A stretch of 64,000 nucleotides of DNA from assembly GCF_963855985.1 (NCBI RefSeq), contig NC_087091.1, positions 15,444,154-15,508,153 on the forward strand, read 5' to 3'. Under the pieces are notes generated by a model, which was not told the DNA's origin, ran no database searches, and was given only the letters and a program-made list of their open reading frames with translations. Positions 37,047 through 48,297 of this stretch are shown here, in pieces. Position 1 is the first letter of the stretch, and each line of letters opens with the position of its first letter. Source of the stretch: Ostrinia nubilalis (lineage: Eukaryota; Arthropoda; Insecta; Lepidoptera; Crambidae). A program made the position numbers and the translations under genes.

Positions 37047-37232
37047 CAGTATATGTACACCTCCACAATATCTAGAGATCATAATTATGAGCATACATTT
37101 CAACTTTCAAGTCTCTTACTTTAAAAACCGAGGACTGCAATACAGACTTCCAACCCCCTTTTTAACTCCCATACGGGTTGAATTTTGCAAAATTTCGTCT
37201 TAGTGACTACCTACGTTCTAAAAGAAGGTTTA

Positions 37233-37634
37233 TTCCACTTTGATCACCTGGCTGATTAAAGCCAGGTGATCAAAGTGGACTTACAGCGACAATTTAGTGA
37301 CCTTTGAATTTATTCTGTGCCTTTGATTACCCACGGATACGATGTCCTGGGTGAGCCAAGTGGACTCTAGTTAAATTATTATTTTAGTGTCCTTTAATCA
37401 TCTACAAACAAAAATTCACCTCCTCTGAATAGTCACATGTCCAATTGTTGTACTACATATTTTGATTTGTAACATTTTCGATATTTTCTAAAAACCGCAA
37501 TAAACAAATTGGACAATGGACATGTATGTGACAATTCAGAGGTATGATTTATTTATAGGTGATCAAAGAACACTAAAAAAATAATTTAACTGGAGTCCAC
37601 TTTGATCATCTTGGTGGTCAAAGCCAGGTGGAAT
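37233..37634. repeat. Mirror copy of the palindromic module in the right Helitron
   Basis: Same 19-bp perfect stem at 37235-37278 and same outer arms as 25275-25676. Confidence 0.75.
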
Positions 37635-38704
37635 AGACCATTAACACCTATGAGAACTCTTTTGAGACTTGTAGTTTCTGAGACTTCGTGATGAGTGAGT
37701 GAGTCACTTAGTCATTCAATTACCTTTCTTTCTACTAAAATTATACGTACCTATAGTAATTATCATTAAAATCAAATAAGTAAGTACCTACCAACCTAAG
37801 TAATTAAAATAAAGACCCTACCAAAAAATTAACAAATTACATACAGAAAATAAAAACGAAGTAATTCTTATCCTATTTAACTACAATCGCCCACGCGCCC
37901 ATCCCATTTGTCCGCCGCTGAACCGTACCCTAATATTCATCTCGGTAGATGGCGGCACATAGTATGAATTTGCAAGGAAGTTTGTAAAAAGTCACTAACT
38001 AACACTTTGACCTGCTCGTTTAAACACAGTGAATGATTCAAGTAGGTTCATACAGTGAATGGTTCAATTACATAAAATATCTTTATTTATTAAATTTTCA
38101 TTATTATTTACGAACAGCGCTCTTCATAGCACATGTAATATTTAGTTACTAATTTACTAATGATGTCGATAGATGGCGTTTGACAGCTTTGCCTTCATGA
38201 ATATTTACGTACCTCAAAAATTTTTGTCAGGCGCAAGAAGATTTTAAGCAATGACGATAGATGGCGCTTTTCCACGTCTTATGAAAATCCCAAATATTTT
38301 ACGGGACCCTATTGTTTTCCAAAATAAAATTTAGCCTATGTTACTCGTGAGTTATGTAGCTTTCGAATGGTGAAAGAATTTTTAAAATCGGTCCAGTAGT
38401 TTTTGAGCCTATCCATTACAACTAAACAAACAAACAAACAAACAAACAAACAAACAAAGTTTTCCTCTTTATAATATTAGTGTAGATGTGTTGCCTCGGG
38501 CTCGTCATGTGTTGTGTTTTCACTGACATTTAAGTGCAACTGCTCATCAGTGAGATAATCACCGGCGTTATTAAACTGAACGAAAAGTAAGTCGTCAACA
38601 TAGATCACAATAGGAGCTTAGTTACTTATGTAATTGAAAGGTGATAGCCGGATAACTTATCTCTAGAGCAACGCCAATGTGAAGTTTATCAAATACTTAC
38701 TAAA

Positions 38705-38816
38705 AATTAACCGGTTCGTTCGTTTCAACCAAAGAAATCCAATGCTTGAAAACAGTCTCTCGCAAGGATTTATCCTGCGCTGCCGACTTCCATGTGCTTC
38801 CCGCGACCTTTACCAC
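38705..38816 (-). mobile_element. Decayed RTE-like 3' end, (AACG)n lineage
   Basis: The minus strand reads VVKVAGSTW..AAQDKSL and then a degraded terminus, followed by GAAACGAACGAACC. More divergent than the copies with clear TSDs. Abuts the SINE-like repeat beginning at 38825. Confidence 0.7.
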
Positions 38817-38824
38817 ACACTAGT

Positions 38825-39000
38825 ACGGGACTATTCCCACCTTTCGTTCCCACCGCTGCAACTCCTGTGTAGCCAGTATCTACAGCTTGACCGCCAATAA
38901 AGAACCAATCAATGAAGGTCAAGTTTGTCCCGGGGGAAAGTTAAACTGTCATTGAACCCGCAAGATAGAAGAACATTGGAGGAGTTCGAAGTTAAGGTTC
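38825..39000 (+). mobile_element. SINE-like repeat family, copy 1
   Basis: ACGGGACTATTCCCACCT .. CCACCGCTGCAACTCCTGTG TAGCCAG .. GACCGCCAATAAA .. GTCCCGGGGGAAAGTTAAAC TGTCATTG .. GGAGGAGTTCGAA. It shares this structure with copies at 54416-54530 and 59852-60049. The strand is arbitrary. No coding content was recognised with confidence. Confidence 0.65.
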
Positions 39001-40922
39001 GACTTGCCTCCATTGCAAAGTGGATGACAGGTGACAAACAAAGGTTTAGTAACCTTTATGAAAAGACTAGTACGAGATGGCAACCTTCATTTTTGGGTTT
39101 GATTCGATAATTTCTAGTTATTAGAAGTCGCGATGTGACCACGAAATCGAATCGCCAACGAATGTCACATTGTCTAGGGGTGCAGCTTACTTTTTCCTTT
39201 GTAAGTGCAAATATTGCTGCCATCAATTTATGTCATAAACAGTGCAAATAGCTGTGTTTGGTATTTCCAACGGTACCAAAGGCCGCAGTCGCTTTTTTGC
39301 GGCAGTAAACTGCATGGGCCATAAAATCGGGCAATTTTGTCGCGTTCTTTTTTACTGGCGCACCTAACTTTGATATCGTTATGTTTTATATTTATACTGT
39401 TTGATTGATAAATTCTTAAATACCTACTTATATAACAGATAATAAGGAGCAAGGACCATTAGGTCAAGGAAATGATAAAAATCTACGTTTCTTAGTCCGC
39501 TATTCAACATCATTAGCCCACTTCTGATTTAAGGTTACCATCTTTGCATACCACGCTGAGATTTCATATCTACGTTTCTTATTCCGAACAGACCCTTAAA
39601 TTGGACTCGAACTCAAGCATATTTGTGAATTTGCACTTAGTTGATTTTTAAATGTTCTTAGTAAAACTTTATATTTTACTTAAGATGTCACTGTTGAAGC
39701 TTTATGTGATACGAGACTACGTTTAAATGGAACCAAAATAAAATTAGCCTGCATTCCTAAAAATAGTAGCGCGCATACCGTTCCGGAAATGGAAATGCAG
39801 AAAAAAGACATTAGTTCATGACAAATCGCGTTTGTTTCGATTGTTGCAATCAGGGTTTTACCGATCATAACTTTATCGCGATAATGTAGTTAAAATGCAA
39901 AGTTACTAGAATCGTTGGAAAGTAACGTAGTTGGAAATTAATCGCTTTAAGTTCATTTCAGTTTATAACTTCGCATGCGCGAAGCACAATGGGGATTGGC
40001 GTGGATTTATGACAGTGTAGGGCTGTGCCTTGATATTTTTGTCGATATTTAAAATGTGATGTGTCTTTCTTTGACGCTGTCAAAAATTTGAGTAAAAATG
40101 CTCAGCGACTCTGTTTTCTCTATCAAGCCCCCGGATAAGACTGATGATTACTAAGCACCCTCATGGTTAATAATAATCATACTACTAATTGGAATACAAA
40201 CAAGTAAAATACAATCCAATTTTGTTAGTAAAGAATTACAAGTAAAAAGAAAAAAATATGTTTTTAAATTTTTGTAATTATTTGAAGAGTTGATCCTGCC
40301 TATGCAACTGCTGTCCTAGCAAAAAAATGTAAAGGACATTGTCAGAAACCGCCTAAAAAACCGCCAAAAAACATTAACCCATCATAATTATTTTCTATTT
40401 TTTTTAATACATTAAGCACCCTTTCGTTCTAATGGACACTTAAGCATTGAAAAATTAAATAAATAAGTCTTTTAACGTTTATTCTCTAATACTATTACAA
40501 CTTCCGGACGTTTTGGTACGTGGCATGGTCTAAAACCTATCAAGTTCCATAATTTTTGCCGATAAAATCTGTACGAGGCATTACCGTACTTTATTGCTGG
40601 GAGTCCATGTATAGTGATGTTCCTGTGGCCATCATAGACAATAAAATATCGATTTTGAAAATAAAATAAATCGATTAAACTGCTTTGAAGACTAGATTTG
40701 CGTTAAAAGCTAAAAAGATATTGACACTATTACAAGAAGCTATCTAAAGTGTCCAACTGGTCGAAGGTCGTAAATAAAATAAAAATAATTAGGACCATAA
40801 ACTGATATTCATGGTATCATAACTGTAAAAGTGTCAGAATCCGATGTTGAATCCAATGCCAGTTGAAGTGTGAGAAACATATATCAACCTAGTATAGTTG
40901 CCAGTCTCTCATAATCTATGCC
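39001..40922. other. AT-rich intronic sequence, nothing recognised
   Basis: Short ORFs only. CATTAGCCCACTTCTG occurs at about 39510 and a similar CATAAGCCCACTTCTG near 35639, too short to define an element. Confidence 0.4.
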
Positions 40923-41104
40923 AATGAGGGTTTTCGCGATTGAAAAATCCGCCAGATGGCAATACGTAGACGTGAGGTCCAAATGCTGCATGATTGGTTA
41001 TTTTTGACATGACATTGACAGATATCCACCAATCATGCAGCATTTGGACCTCGTGTCTACGTATTGCCATCTCGCGGATTTTTCAATCGCGAAAACCCTC
41101 ATTC
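40923..41104. mobile_element. Near-perfect foldback MITE, 182 bp
   Basis: Arms of roughly 75 bases (AATGAGGGTTTTCGCGATTG .. CAATACGTAGAC .. AGGTCCAAATGCTGCATGAT TGGT) are inverted on the right with only a few mismatches. A loop of about 30 bases contains TTTGACATGACATTGACAG. AATGA/TCATT borders may include the target duplication. Single copy in this window. Confidence 0.88.
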
Positions 41105-42354
41105 ATAGCACATTAATAATAGACCAATGAACTTTTATAGATTGTGAAAGAGAAGATAAAGATTTTATTATTTTATTAAAATCTTGCCACGAAGTAGTTT
41201 TTCAGTAGAAACCAGGATTGGATAATCGCTACAGGCAAGTATCAGAACATTTTATAAATATTTTTAATCGATTATATCCTTGTGAATCGTTTTAATAAAT
41301 TGTCATTTTACTTTTTCAATTAAAACTTTTTCAATCCCTAGTCTTGTCAAACTGTCATAATGTCAACAAATTATAAATGTCACGTCAGTTGACTCAATTT
41401 CAGTCTTCTGTGCGTTTATTGTATTTTTATTTCAATGAAATAGTGCTAAAGGGTTAGTACTAAAAGTGAAAGCCTTTTTTCAGAAAGAAAACCAATGTGG
41501 TGCCCTTATTATTCATACTGTTTGAAAGTTACAAGTCAGTGATACAGAGTTACCGACATTATAACTCCGTAGTGATACCATACCAAAGAAGAAGTTTTCC
41601 TAAACACACTCACTTGTGTTATTTTTATATGTGATCAAATAAAAAGGATTAATTCTACTGCTCAAATGGAATAACTTATCCCAAGAGACCGAATATAAAA
41701 AAAAAAACCTCTCCATAGAAATTATCACCATCACGAGGATGTGAATTTTTTTGAGAATTTGATATTGGTCCTGTAAGAAAAGTAGTTGTATTTCAGTAGT
41801 AGAATCAACCCTTCTTGTTTCATCAGCAAGAGTAACTATAAAAACGCCCTGTAGGTAGGTATTATTAAGCTGAAGAGTTTGTTTAGTGTCAAAGACTGTC
41901 ACACAGTGTAACTTAAATTGGCATATTATGATAATGAACATAAAAACTTAAATAAATATTTGTTAATATTTTTTGTATTTATTTATTTTCCCAAAGCTTC
42001 ACAGTGACAGCTGAAACAGCAATACTGTTGTAAAACTAAACTTGGAACAAACTGTTACAAATATTTTACAAATTAAAATAAAACCGCATGTTGCTTTACT
42101 TTCTCGTATAGGTAATAAATGTAATTAATGGCTAGATTATTAATGTTACTTTGTTACCCTCAATAGTGAGGAGATCTTATAAAATGGTAACCCTGATTTT
42201 CATTGTCATTCAAGTGCTCTTTCTTCGCATAGGCTTCTGTGATTTGGCCAAGGGCCACACACATTGCGATAACATTATGCGACATTGATTTGACAGCAGC
42301 GGAGTGAAGTCTTGCGACTATGCAAAATGATACCCTGTAATCGTAGCGCATATA
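41105..42354. other. AT-rich intronic sequence
   Basis: A 113-codon minus ORF (41600-41941) has no recognisable domain. Nothing else identified. Confidence 0.4.
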
Positions 42355-42603
42355 GACATAGACGGGGCGGGGCACATAGCTCGTAGAGCTGATGGCCGCT
42401 GGGGCAGGAAAGTTCTTGAGTGGCGACCACGAGCCGAAAGACGTAGCGTGGGCAGGCCTCCCACTAGGTGGACCGACGATCTGGTGAAGGTCGCGGGAGG
42501 TGTCTGTATGCGAGCGGTGCAGGATCGGTCTTCGTGGAAATCCTTGGGTGAGGCCTTTGTCCAGCAGTGGACGTCTTTTCGGCTGAAACGAACGAACGAA
42601 CGA
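42355..42603 (+). mobile_element. RTE-like 3' end, (AACG)n lineage, longest copy
   Basis: Encodes GHIARRADGRWGRKVLEWRP, then RRSVGRPPTRWTDDLVKVAG, then RSSWKSLGEAFVQQWTSF and (GAAC)n. The open frame from 42448 covers part of this and runs beyond it. No clear TSD was found. It is the best template in the window for the C-terminus of this lineage. Confidence 0.85.
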
Positions 42604-42675
42604 TACGTATTACCACTATCACTATCCCCGCCGAATTCTATGATGAACCTATCAAAAGTCATATTCTGCAATGTC

Positions 42676-42829
42676 AACCCACCACAAGGTGGACCGACGA
42701 CCTGATAAAGGTAGCGGGAAGGCGCTGGATGCAGGCCGCTACCAACCGTGCGATGTGGAAGTCATTGGGGGAGGCCTATGTTCAGTAGTGGACGTCCTGT
42801 GGCTGAAATGATGATGATGATGATGAAAT
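42676..42829 (+). mobile_element. RTE-like 3' end, (ATG)n lineage
   Basis: TTRWTDDLIKVAGRRWMQAA then NRAMWKSLGEAYVQ, then TAGTGGACGTCCTGTGGCTG AAATGATGATGATGATGATG. It differs from the AACG-tailed family in the GAGGCCTATGTTCAG versus GAGGCCTTTGTCCAG block and in the tail. TSD not resolved. Confidence 0.85.
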
Positions 42830-43261
42830 GAATGAAAATGACAAATCTTCGAACGTGTATAATACCGTGCCAAAGTAATCATATAATTTTGGCACCTTAA
42901 TAACTATTGCCGTTTTTGTTGTAAAGATCATGCAGCGCTACTTGCGGATATTATTGGAAAGAAAACTATGTGGGCTCTAGATCTGAAGCCGCTTTAGCGA
43001 ACACGAAGTGCTCATACAATGCGGCGTATTTTCTTCCAGTCTTTAGTCAGGACTTTAGTCGAATTAAAACCCCGGTTGAACGTGATATAGCCGCACTAGA
43101 ATACGATGCTTTTTTGCATAATCGCAAGACTTCGTTCCAGTGTCGACCGAATGTTATCACGATGTATGTGGCCCAGGGGTTACCGTAGCCGCTAAGGTTT
43201 GAAACTTCTTGCTTAAAATATTGTAGTCTTTGGCATAGACTACGACGGTAGTCATGGAGAT
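42830..43261. other. Intronic sequence, nothing recognised
   Basis: A 72-codon ORF (42970-43188) shows no recognisable domain. Confidence 0.4.
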
Positions 43262-43585
43262 AGGAGTTTGTTATCTCGTGTCAGATGTAAATGGTGAAAA
43301 GAAAACTCATGATTCGTGTTATTTTTATGCAATATGTAGGTATTTTATAAAAGTGGAACCCCGAGTGATCTCCAAAACCCATTCTATTATTATATACGAT
43401 TCGGCTTCGATATCTATAATACAATAGGAGTTTATTTCATGTGTCAGATGACAAGGGTGGAAACAACCTACGATTCATGTTGTATTATTTACGTGCAATA
43501 TGTGGGCATATTATAAAAGTGGAATGCCGAGTTGTATTTCTAAAACTTGTTCTATTATTTTATACTATTTGGCTGCGACTCGGCG
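43262..43585 (+). repeat. Diverged tandem duplication, about 164-bp unit
   Basis: AGGAGTTTGTTATCTCGTGT CAGATG at 43262 and AGGAGTTTATTTCATGTGTC AGATG at 43426. Both continue .ATTCATGTTGTATT.., TGCAATATGT.GG.AT.TTATAAAAGTGGAA..CCGAGT, TTCTATTATT.TATAC.ATT.GGC. Substantially diverged, so old. Confidence 0.85.
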
Positions 43586-43667
43586 TGACGACAATACAAA
43601 ACATTTTTCGCGAATCGGTGTTCATACATTCACTTAATACATTAGACGCCATGTTGTCATAAACGAC

Positions 43668-43827
43668 ATATCGCACCTTCGGTAGAACAAGGGCACAATT
43701 GTCAAAAATTGCAAAAATGAGTTAAGTATGCAGAAATACTTTAAAAATGTGTAGCTAATAATTAATAGCTCTCCTGTAAAATTGCAAAAAGTGCAATTGT
43801 GCCCTTGTTCTACCGAAGGTGCGATAT
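43668..43827. mobile_element. MITE with perfect 34-bp inverted termini, 160 bp
   Basis: The termini start ATATCGCACCTTCGGTAGAA CAAGGGCACAATTG (43668-43701) and are matched exactly, inverted, at 43794-43827. If the border TA is the target duplication, the element starts TCGCACCTTCGG, which would fit a Tc1/mariner-type insertion. Perfect termini suggest recent activity. Confidence 0.85.
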
Positions 43828-45035
43828 TATAAAATCGCTGTGATTTAATATTCTTAATCATTAATTTTATGGCAAGTGTCCATCAGGAATCATTGTTCTT
43901 ACACACAGAATCGTATTATTTCGCTTTCGGGTAGTAATATGTCAAAAATGTTGGTTCTTAGGCGAACAATGTATGGAGAACGAACATTGTCCTTTACAAC
44001 AAAAACTTTGTTTTATGTTTATGTATTTAATTTCCTAAGCAAATAATAAATTAAACTAAGTTATGCCATCGCATGACGACTCTACTCGGCGAATAAACTC
44101 CATTTGCAGAACAAACTGCACTAGCTAAAGTAAATGCATTAAGTCTGCATTTGATTTAATGCACTTTCGTGTGAAGATTCCAATGTGATTAGTGTTAAGT
44201 GCGGTAGGGGGACTTATTGTATTCGAGTATTTTTTTAAAATATAACTTAGGTACTCGTAATTATGCTAGAATTTGCTATAAGTCGTTATAACAAAGACAC
44301 TTCGCAGCTAAAACGTAATTAGTAATCTTTTTTTGCCTTGCGTTATTCTTGAATCTATAACTACATTTTTGCGTAGTAACGCTGAGCAGTAGCTCAGATC
44401 ATAGAAGTAAAGGTTATTTTTACTACTCCTTTATTTGATTTGATTCTTCTTCCAGTTACCGATTTTTATCAGCCTTCAAAAATGGTGGAGGTTCTATGTT
44501 AGACAGTTGTATCTTTTCCCTACTCATTTTGTATGTCTTTAAATCGCGAGTTCAATATAGGTACGAGTATTTTTAGACCTTATAGTTATTAAAACATTGA
44601 GTTTGAGTTAAGCATCAAACTAACTTTTAAGTAAAAGAGTAAAGCTTATTTCCATATACAAACAGCGCTCTCATAAACATTACAATAATCACAACAACAA
44701 TTTATCTTAGTGATTGTACGAATCACTATAATTCATGTTCACACATAAATCAGGAGCTGCCTACTGCTTAACCTACACTAGTATCTAACAACACCGACAA
44801 ACGATTATTTATGCAGTTTATTGTAACCACTGTGGGTTTAACTAAACTTAACTTTCGGTGTAATAAAACAACCAAAGTTATTACACTTACGTGCAAATAA
44901 ATTGGACACCTTCGGTTTTGGAAAGGTAAAACCTACTCATAAAAGTCATTCATGCATGCTCAATGCAGTAAATTTTAACGATACCTATGTAGGTTTAATT
45001 TAAAGATATTGCGTGGTTGACTACATCTGAAACTC
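43828..45035. other. AT-rich intronic sequence, nothing recognised
   Basis: No ORF, repeat or structured element was identified. Confidence 0.4.
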
Positions 45036-45250
45036 TCAAACAAAGCCACGATAGGCGAACGGTGAAGGGGTCGGACTGGCCGACTCGAGATCCGGGGAAC
45101 GCGGGTTCGGTCCCCGCCGCCGCTCGACTATTGTGGTGCGCTCACTCGTGATAACAAGCATATTTAGCTTAGTACAAGGGGCTAACGGAAGTATTAGTAA
45201 TTTGTGTAATAACAAATTACTTACTAATAATCTTAAAAAAAAAAGCGAGG
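45036..45250 (+). mobile_element. tRNA-derived SINE-like element
   Basis: The head GACTCGAGATCCGGGGAACG CGGGTTCGGTCCCCGCC resembles a tRNA anticodon arm plus T arm with a B box (GGTTCGGTCCC). A tRNA-unrelated body follows (GTGGTGCGCTCACTCGTGAT .. GGGGCTAACGGAAGTATTAG) and an A-rich end. The GC-rich head makes it stand out. No TSD was found, and it is not a working tRNA because the acceptor stem does not close. Confidence 0.65.
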
Positions 45251-46042
45251 AACCAATTTGAATAAGATTTAGTCCAATTTTCTGCGAAATTTCTAACGAC
45301 AACTGCATAAATGAAAGAAATCTGATCTAACCAGCAATCGAATGAATGATTTTGGAAAATGTGTACCTGTTGCCAACATTGCAACAAAAAATAATTTCAC
45401 ATGGGACAAGTTTTTGCTAATATTTGTAGTACCTACTTATCTATTTATTTTAGCTAACGACTTCCTTCGTTCTTAGTCAAAAGGCCGAAAGATTTAATTT
45501 TAAAGTTCCTACGTATTTCAATATATTCTTAGATAAATAGAGATATGCTTTTAAAGTCAAAACTCCTGTATATTAAAATATTCAAATAAATTTCAACATA
45601 TTTGACCTTGCCCCTTTCTCCAGAGGATACTCGTATAATAAATAAATTACCGTTACACTGTATACTTAGACATTACGCTGCAATGCCCTTAATATATCGA
45701 AAGATTTCTAACGAAATATACGATTAAATGTAAGTTATGATATTGATTAATGACTACAATCAAAAATCAATCATCAAGCCGACTAATCAAACTTTAGTTG
45801 CGGTCAAGGGCTGCGAAAATATCTCTATCGACCACTCGATACTTTTAGGCTCATCTGACATAGAGTTTTAATTCCTAAATATATCGATATTTATCGCCAG
45901 TTGGCGACACGGTAAGTCACTTACCAGCAGGAACCAAGTAATGTGAGAAAATACGATAGACTTCCTTACCAATTTAGTTGATTAATTAATATAAATAGGT
46001 ATGATACGTGCATATAATATTAATAGGGCTTCAAATTTAGCA
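45251..46042. other. AT-rich intronic sequence, nothing recognised
   Basis: No supported feature. Confidence 0.4.
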
Positions 46043-46257
46043 CTTCCGATTAGAGGTGGGCGCCACGCCGGCGCGCCGCCGCCGCCGCGAATTTTTTCAC
46101 GCCGCCGCCGCCGACGACCAGCTGTCGGCGCGCCGATACTGATACTATACCAACTATTTGCAATTTATTCCTCTCCTATACTGTACTACTTTGTGTTTCG
46201 AACGCAGGAGAACCATTTTTTTATTGAGTTGAGCGGCTATTCTAGTTTAAATAAAGT

Positions 46258-47125
46258 CCTAGTATCACTGCGACCGGTACCAATCTATTGTGATCGCCGC
46301 TATTTTCCTTAAAGTACGTCTCCGAGTCCTGCATCCATTAGGAATTGCAGTATCTTTTGGGGGGCGATATGTTTTACATCTTGTGGGCTTAGGATGTGTT
46401 TGCCCAGGTGTAAGCTCCGCTTGCGCATCAAAGGTCTGCAGCCGTGAGAATGTGTAGTGGCCTTTCATCTGTCTCTTGGCACATCCTGCGCGTTCTTGAT
46501 TCGGACAGTCCCATAGTGGACAAGTGCTTGTTTAAGCTGCAGAGTCCAGTGAGGGCTCGAACTAAGATGCGCATTTTGATCCTACTCAGTCCTATGATCT
46601 GCTTAGAGCATTTTCGGTCATACGCTTTTATGAGCGCTTTGGAATGAGTGCGTGTCTGACCATGCCTTAAAGGATTTGTTTGAATAGATGTTCTCCAGGG
46701 TCATTCGAGCGAGACTTTTGGGAATGCCACAAAAGGGTTCTGGACCATATTGTGTTCCCTCCGCTCCCGCTCTGGCCAGTTCGTCGGCATTTTCATTGCC
46801 ACGATTCCCGCATGACCTGGAACCCATCTCAGCGTTACTCTGTTACGTTCTTCTAGGGTATTCAGTCGACTCATGCAGTTTTCTACCAACTTTGAGGTGA
46901 TTAAGTTGCAGTTTAAGGCCATCAGCGCGGCCTGACTGTCTGAGTTAATGTAAATTATGTGGTTGGCATAATTTTTTCGCAGGTTAACTTCCGCACATTC
47001 AATAATGACGTAGACTTCTGCCTGAAAGATAGAGGCAAGTTTACCCAGGCTTTGAGATAGCCTAAGCTTCGGCTGCTCTCCATACACGCAAAAGCCATTT
47101 TTGACCCATCAGTAAACCATTATAT
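46258..47125 (-). pseudogene. Non-LTR retrotransposon C-terminus with RNase H domain, inside hAT
   Basis: The minus strand reads FTDGSK, then after a frameshift VYGEQPKLRLSQSLGKLAS, AEVYVIIECAE, IIYINSDSQAALMAL, LRWVPGHAGI, then NENADELARAGAEGTQYGPE in another frame. Farther on it reads a TGLCSLNKHLSTMGLSES..CQETDERPLHIL-like tail. D, E, D, H and D of the RNase H fold are present, as in the RNase-H-bearing I/LOA/R1-like groups. At least three frame changes make it inactive. The RT and endonuclease are missing. Boundaries are approximate. Confidence 0.85.
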
Positions 47126-47585
47126 AACAAAAGAACTATAATATTTATTCTTTAATGCCATATAAATTGGTACACAAGGCGAACTTAATGCCGTTGATAT
47201 ACTAATAAATTGATTGAATAACTTAATACTAACTATATTAACAGTTAATCAAGTACATTATTCAAGTTGCTGCTTGGTCTAGTAAATAATTGATCGCGAG
47301 AGGTGCCGGTCCCTCTTGCTGTCAAGAAAAAAATCCTCGCCTTCGTCTGGCAGACAATTTACACTATTGGACTATATTTTAAGCGAATCACTCACACAGA
47401 GATTGGCAAATATGTCTCGGAATACAAATGGGAACCACAACCTCTGGAAGGCAACAAAGTACCTCCCTCAAAGTGTTCTCCGCTTATTAGGTCCGATAAT
47501 ACATGAGTGCGAACTGACAAGAAAAATCTCAGACCTTTGCTACATGACAAACCGGACTTGATCAGAGACTTGCACCTATGCCTGC
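47126..47585. other. hAT interior, unrecognised
   Basis: Two overlapping ORFs (67 and 81 codons, 47303-47561) lie in different frames. The 81-codon one (LSRNTNGNHNLWKATKYLPQ-like phrases) may be a damaged coding stretch of the host element, but I cannot assign it. Confidence 0.35.
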
Positions 47586-47597
47586 CTTTGATTCCTA

Positions 47598-48017
47598 CTG
47601 ATGATGATGATTCATCCGACCGATTTCGGTCATGGTGACCACTTCAACTTAGCTGTCTTAGCGGCGCTGGTGCGCCCGAAGATGGCTTATCTAGCCGATC
47701 TTCGCGGAAAACTTCTCGCACATTGAGTTATTACCCGCCGCCAACATTATTATAGTGAATGGCGGCAGATTGACGGGATTTACATCATCGCGTTTTGCGT
47801 CGAGTTCAGTTGTGCGCTGCTCCTTGAATTCGACTCGCCTCTACACAACACAATATCCCGCCATTCTAGGTGCTGTGCTGCCAAACCTTTCCATTGTCAT
47901 TTGAGAGGGCCCATTTTGCATCTTTTCGTATGCTGCTTCTGGACATCTTTGTACTTGACCATCTGAGGAGTTGACCGTCATGTTTCCGCTTACCCTGCTC
48001 AAGTTCAAAGTAGAAGA
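47598..48017 (-). mobile_element. Non-LTR retrotransposon 3' end, (ATC)n tail, inside hAT
   Basis: A perfect 12-bp TSD, TTGATTCCTACT, lies at 47586-47597 and 48018-48029. On the minus strand the frames include EFKEQRTTELDAKRD and an end running into ATCATCATCATCAG. This resembles a lepidopteran endonuclease-RT family with a Cys/His C-terminus. Multiple frameshifts. It is a third non-LTR lineage, distinct from the AACG and ATG ones. Confidence 0.8.
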
Positions 48018-48061
48018 TTGATTCCTACTACACTAATTGAGGACGAAAGACGCAGGAGGAC

Positions 48062-48297
48062 TAAGTGACTGACATAGCCCACAGAATCGCTAAAATCAAG
48101 TGGCAGTGGCGGGGCACATATCTCGTAGAGCTGATGGCCGCTGGGGCAGTAAAGTTCTTGAGTGGCCACCACGAGCCGGAAGACGTATCGTGGGCAGGCC
48201 TCCCACTAGGTGGACCGACGATTTGGGGAAGGTCGCAGGAAGTGCCTGGATGCGAGCGGCGCAGGACGTCTTTCGGCTGAAACGAAAGAACTAACGC
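48062..48297 (+). mobile_element. RTE-like 3' end, (AACG)n lineage, with internal deletion, inside hAT
   Basis: VTDIAHRIAKIKWQWRGTYL, then ISRRADGRWGSKVLEWPPRA, GRPPTRWTDDLGKVAGSAWM and RAAQD, fused directly to the terminal GTCTTTCGGCTGAAACGAAA. About 50 bp, including the WK.LGEAFVQQW block, are missing. No TSD was seen. Confidence 0.8.

Larger units (their letters stand above)
36001..38486 (-). mobile_element. Helitron, 2,486 bp, right copy of inverted pair
   Basis: Reverse complement of 24423-26908 with identical length, the same (TTTG)8 count and the same predicted peptides throughout. It has its own A|T target (t at 38487 and a at 36000 on the plus strand), and its flanks differ from those of the left copy. 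This favours a separate insertion over extension of a larger duplicated block. Confidence 0.9.

Noticed and set aside
24423..38486. A single 14-kb composite transposon bounded by inverted Helitrons.
   Set aside because: Each Helitron has complete ends and its own A|T target, and no duplication flanks the whole block. Helitrons are not known to mobilise in this way.
45036..45130. A functional tRNA gene.
   Set aside because: Only the anticodon-arm and T-arm region with a B box is convincing; no acceptor stem closes, and a non-tRNA body follows. It fits a SINE head.
46001..46312. An Arg/Pro-rich 103-codon protein.
   Set aside because: The Arg/Pro run is a translation of the hAT subterminal GCC repeats, and the start lies outside the element.
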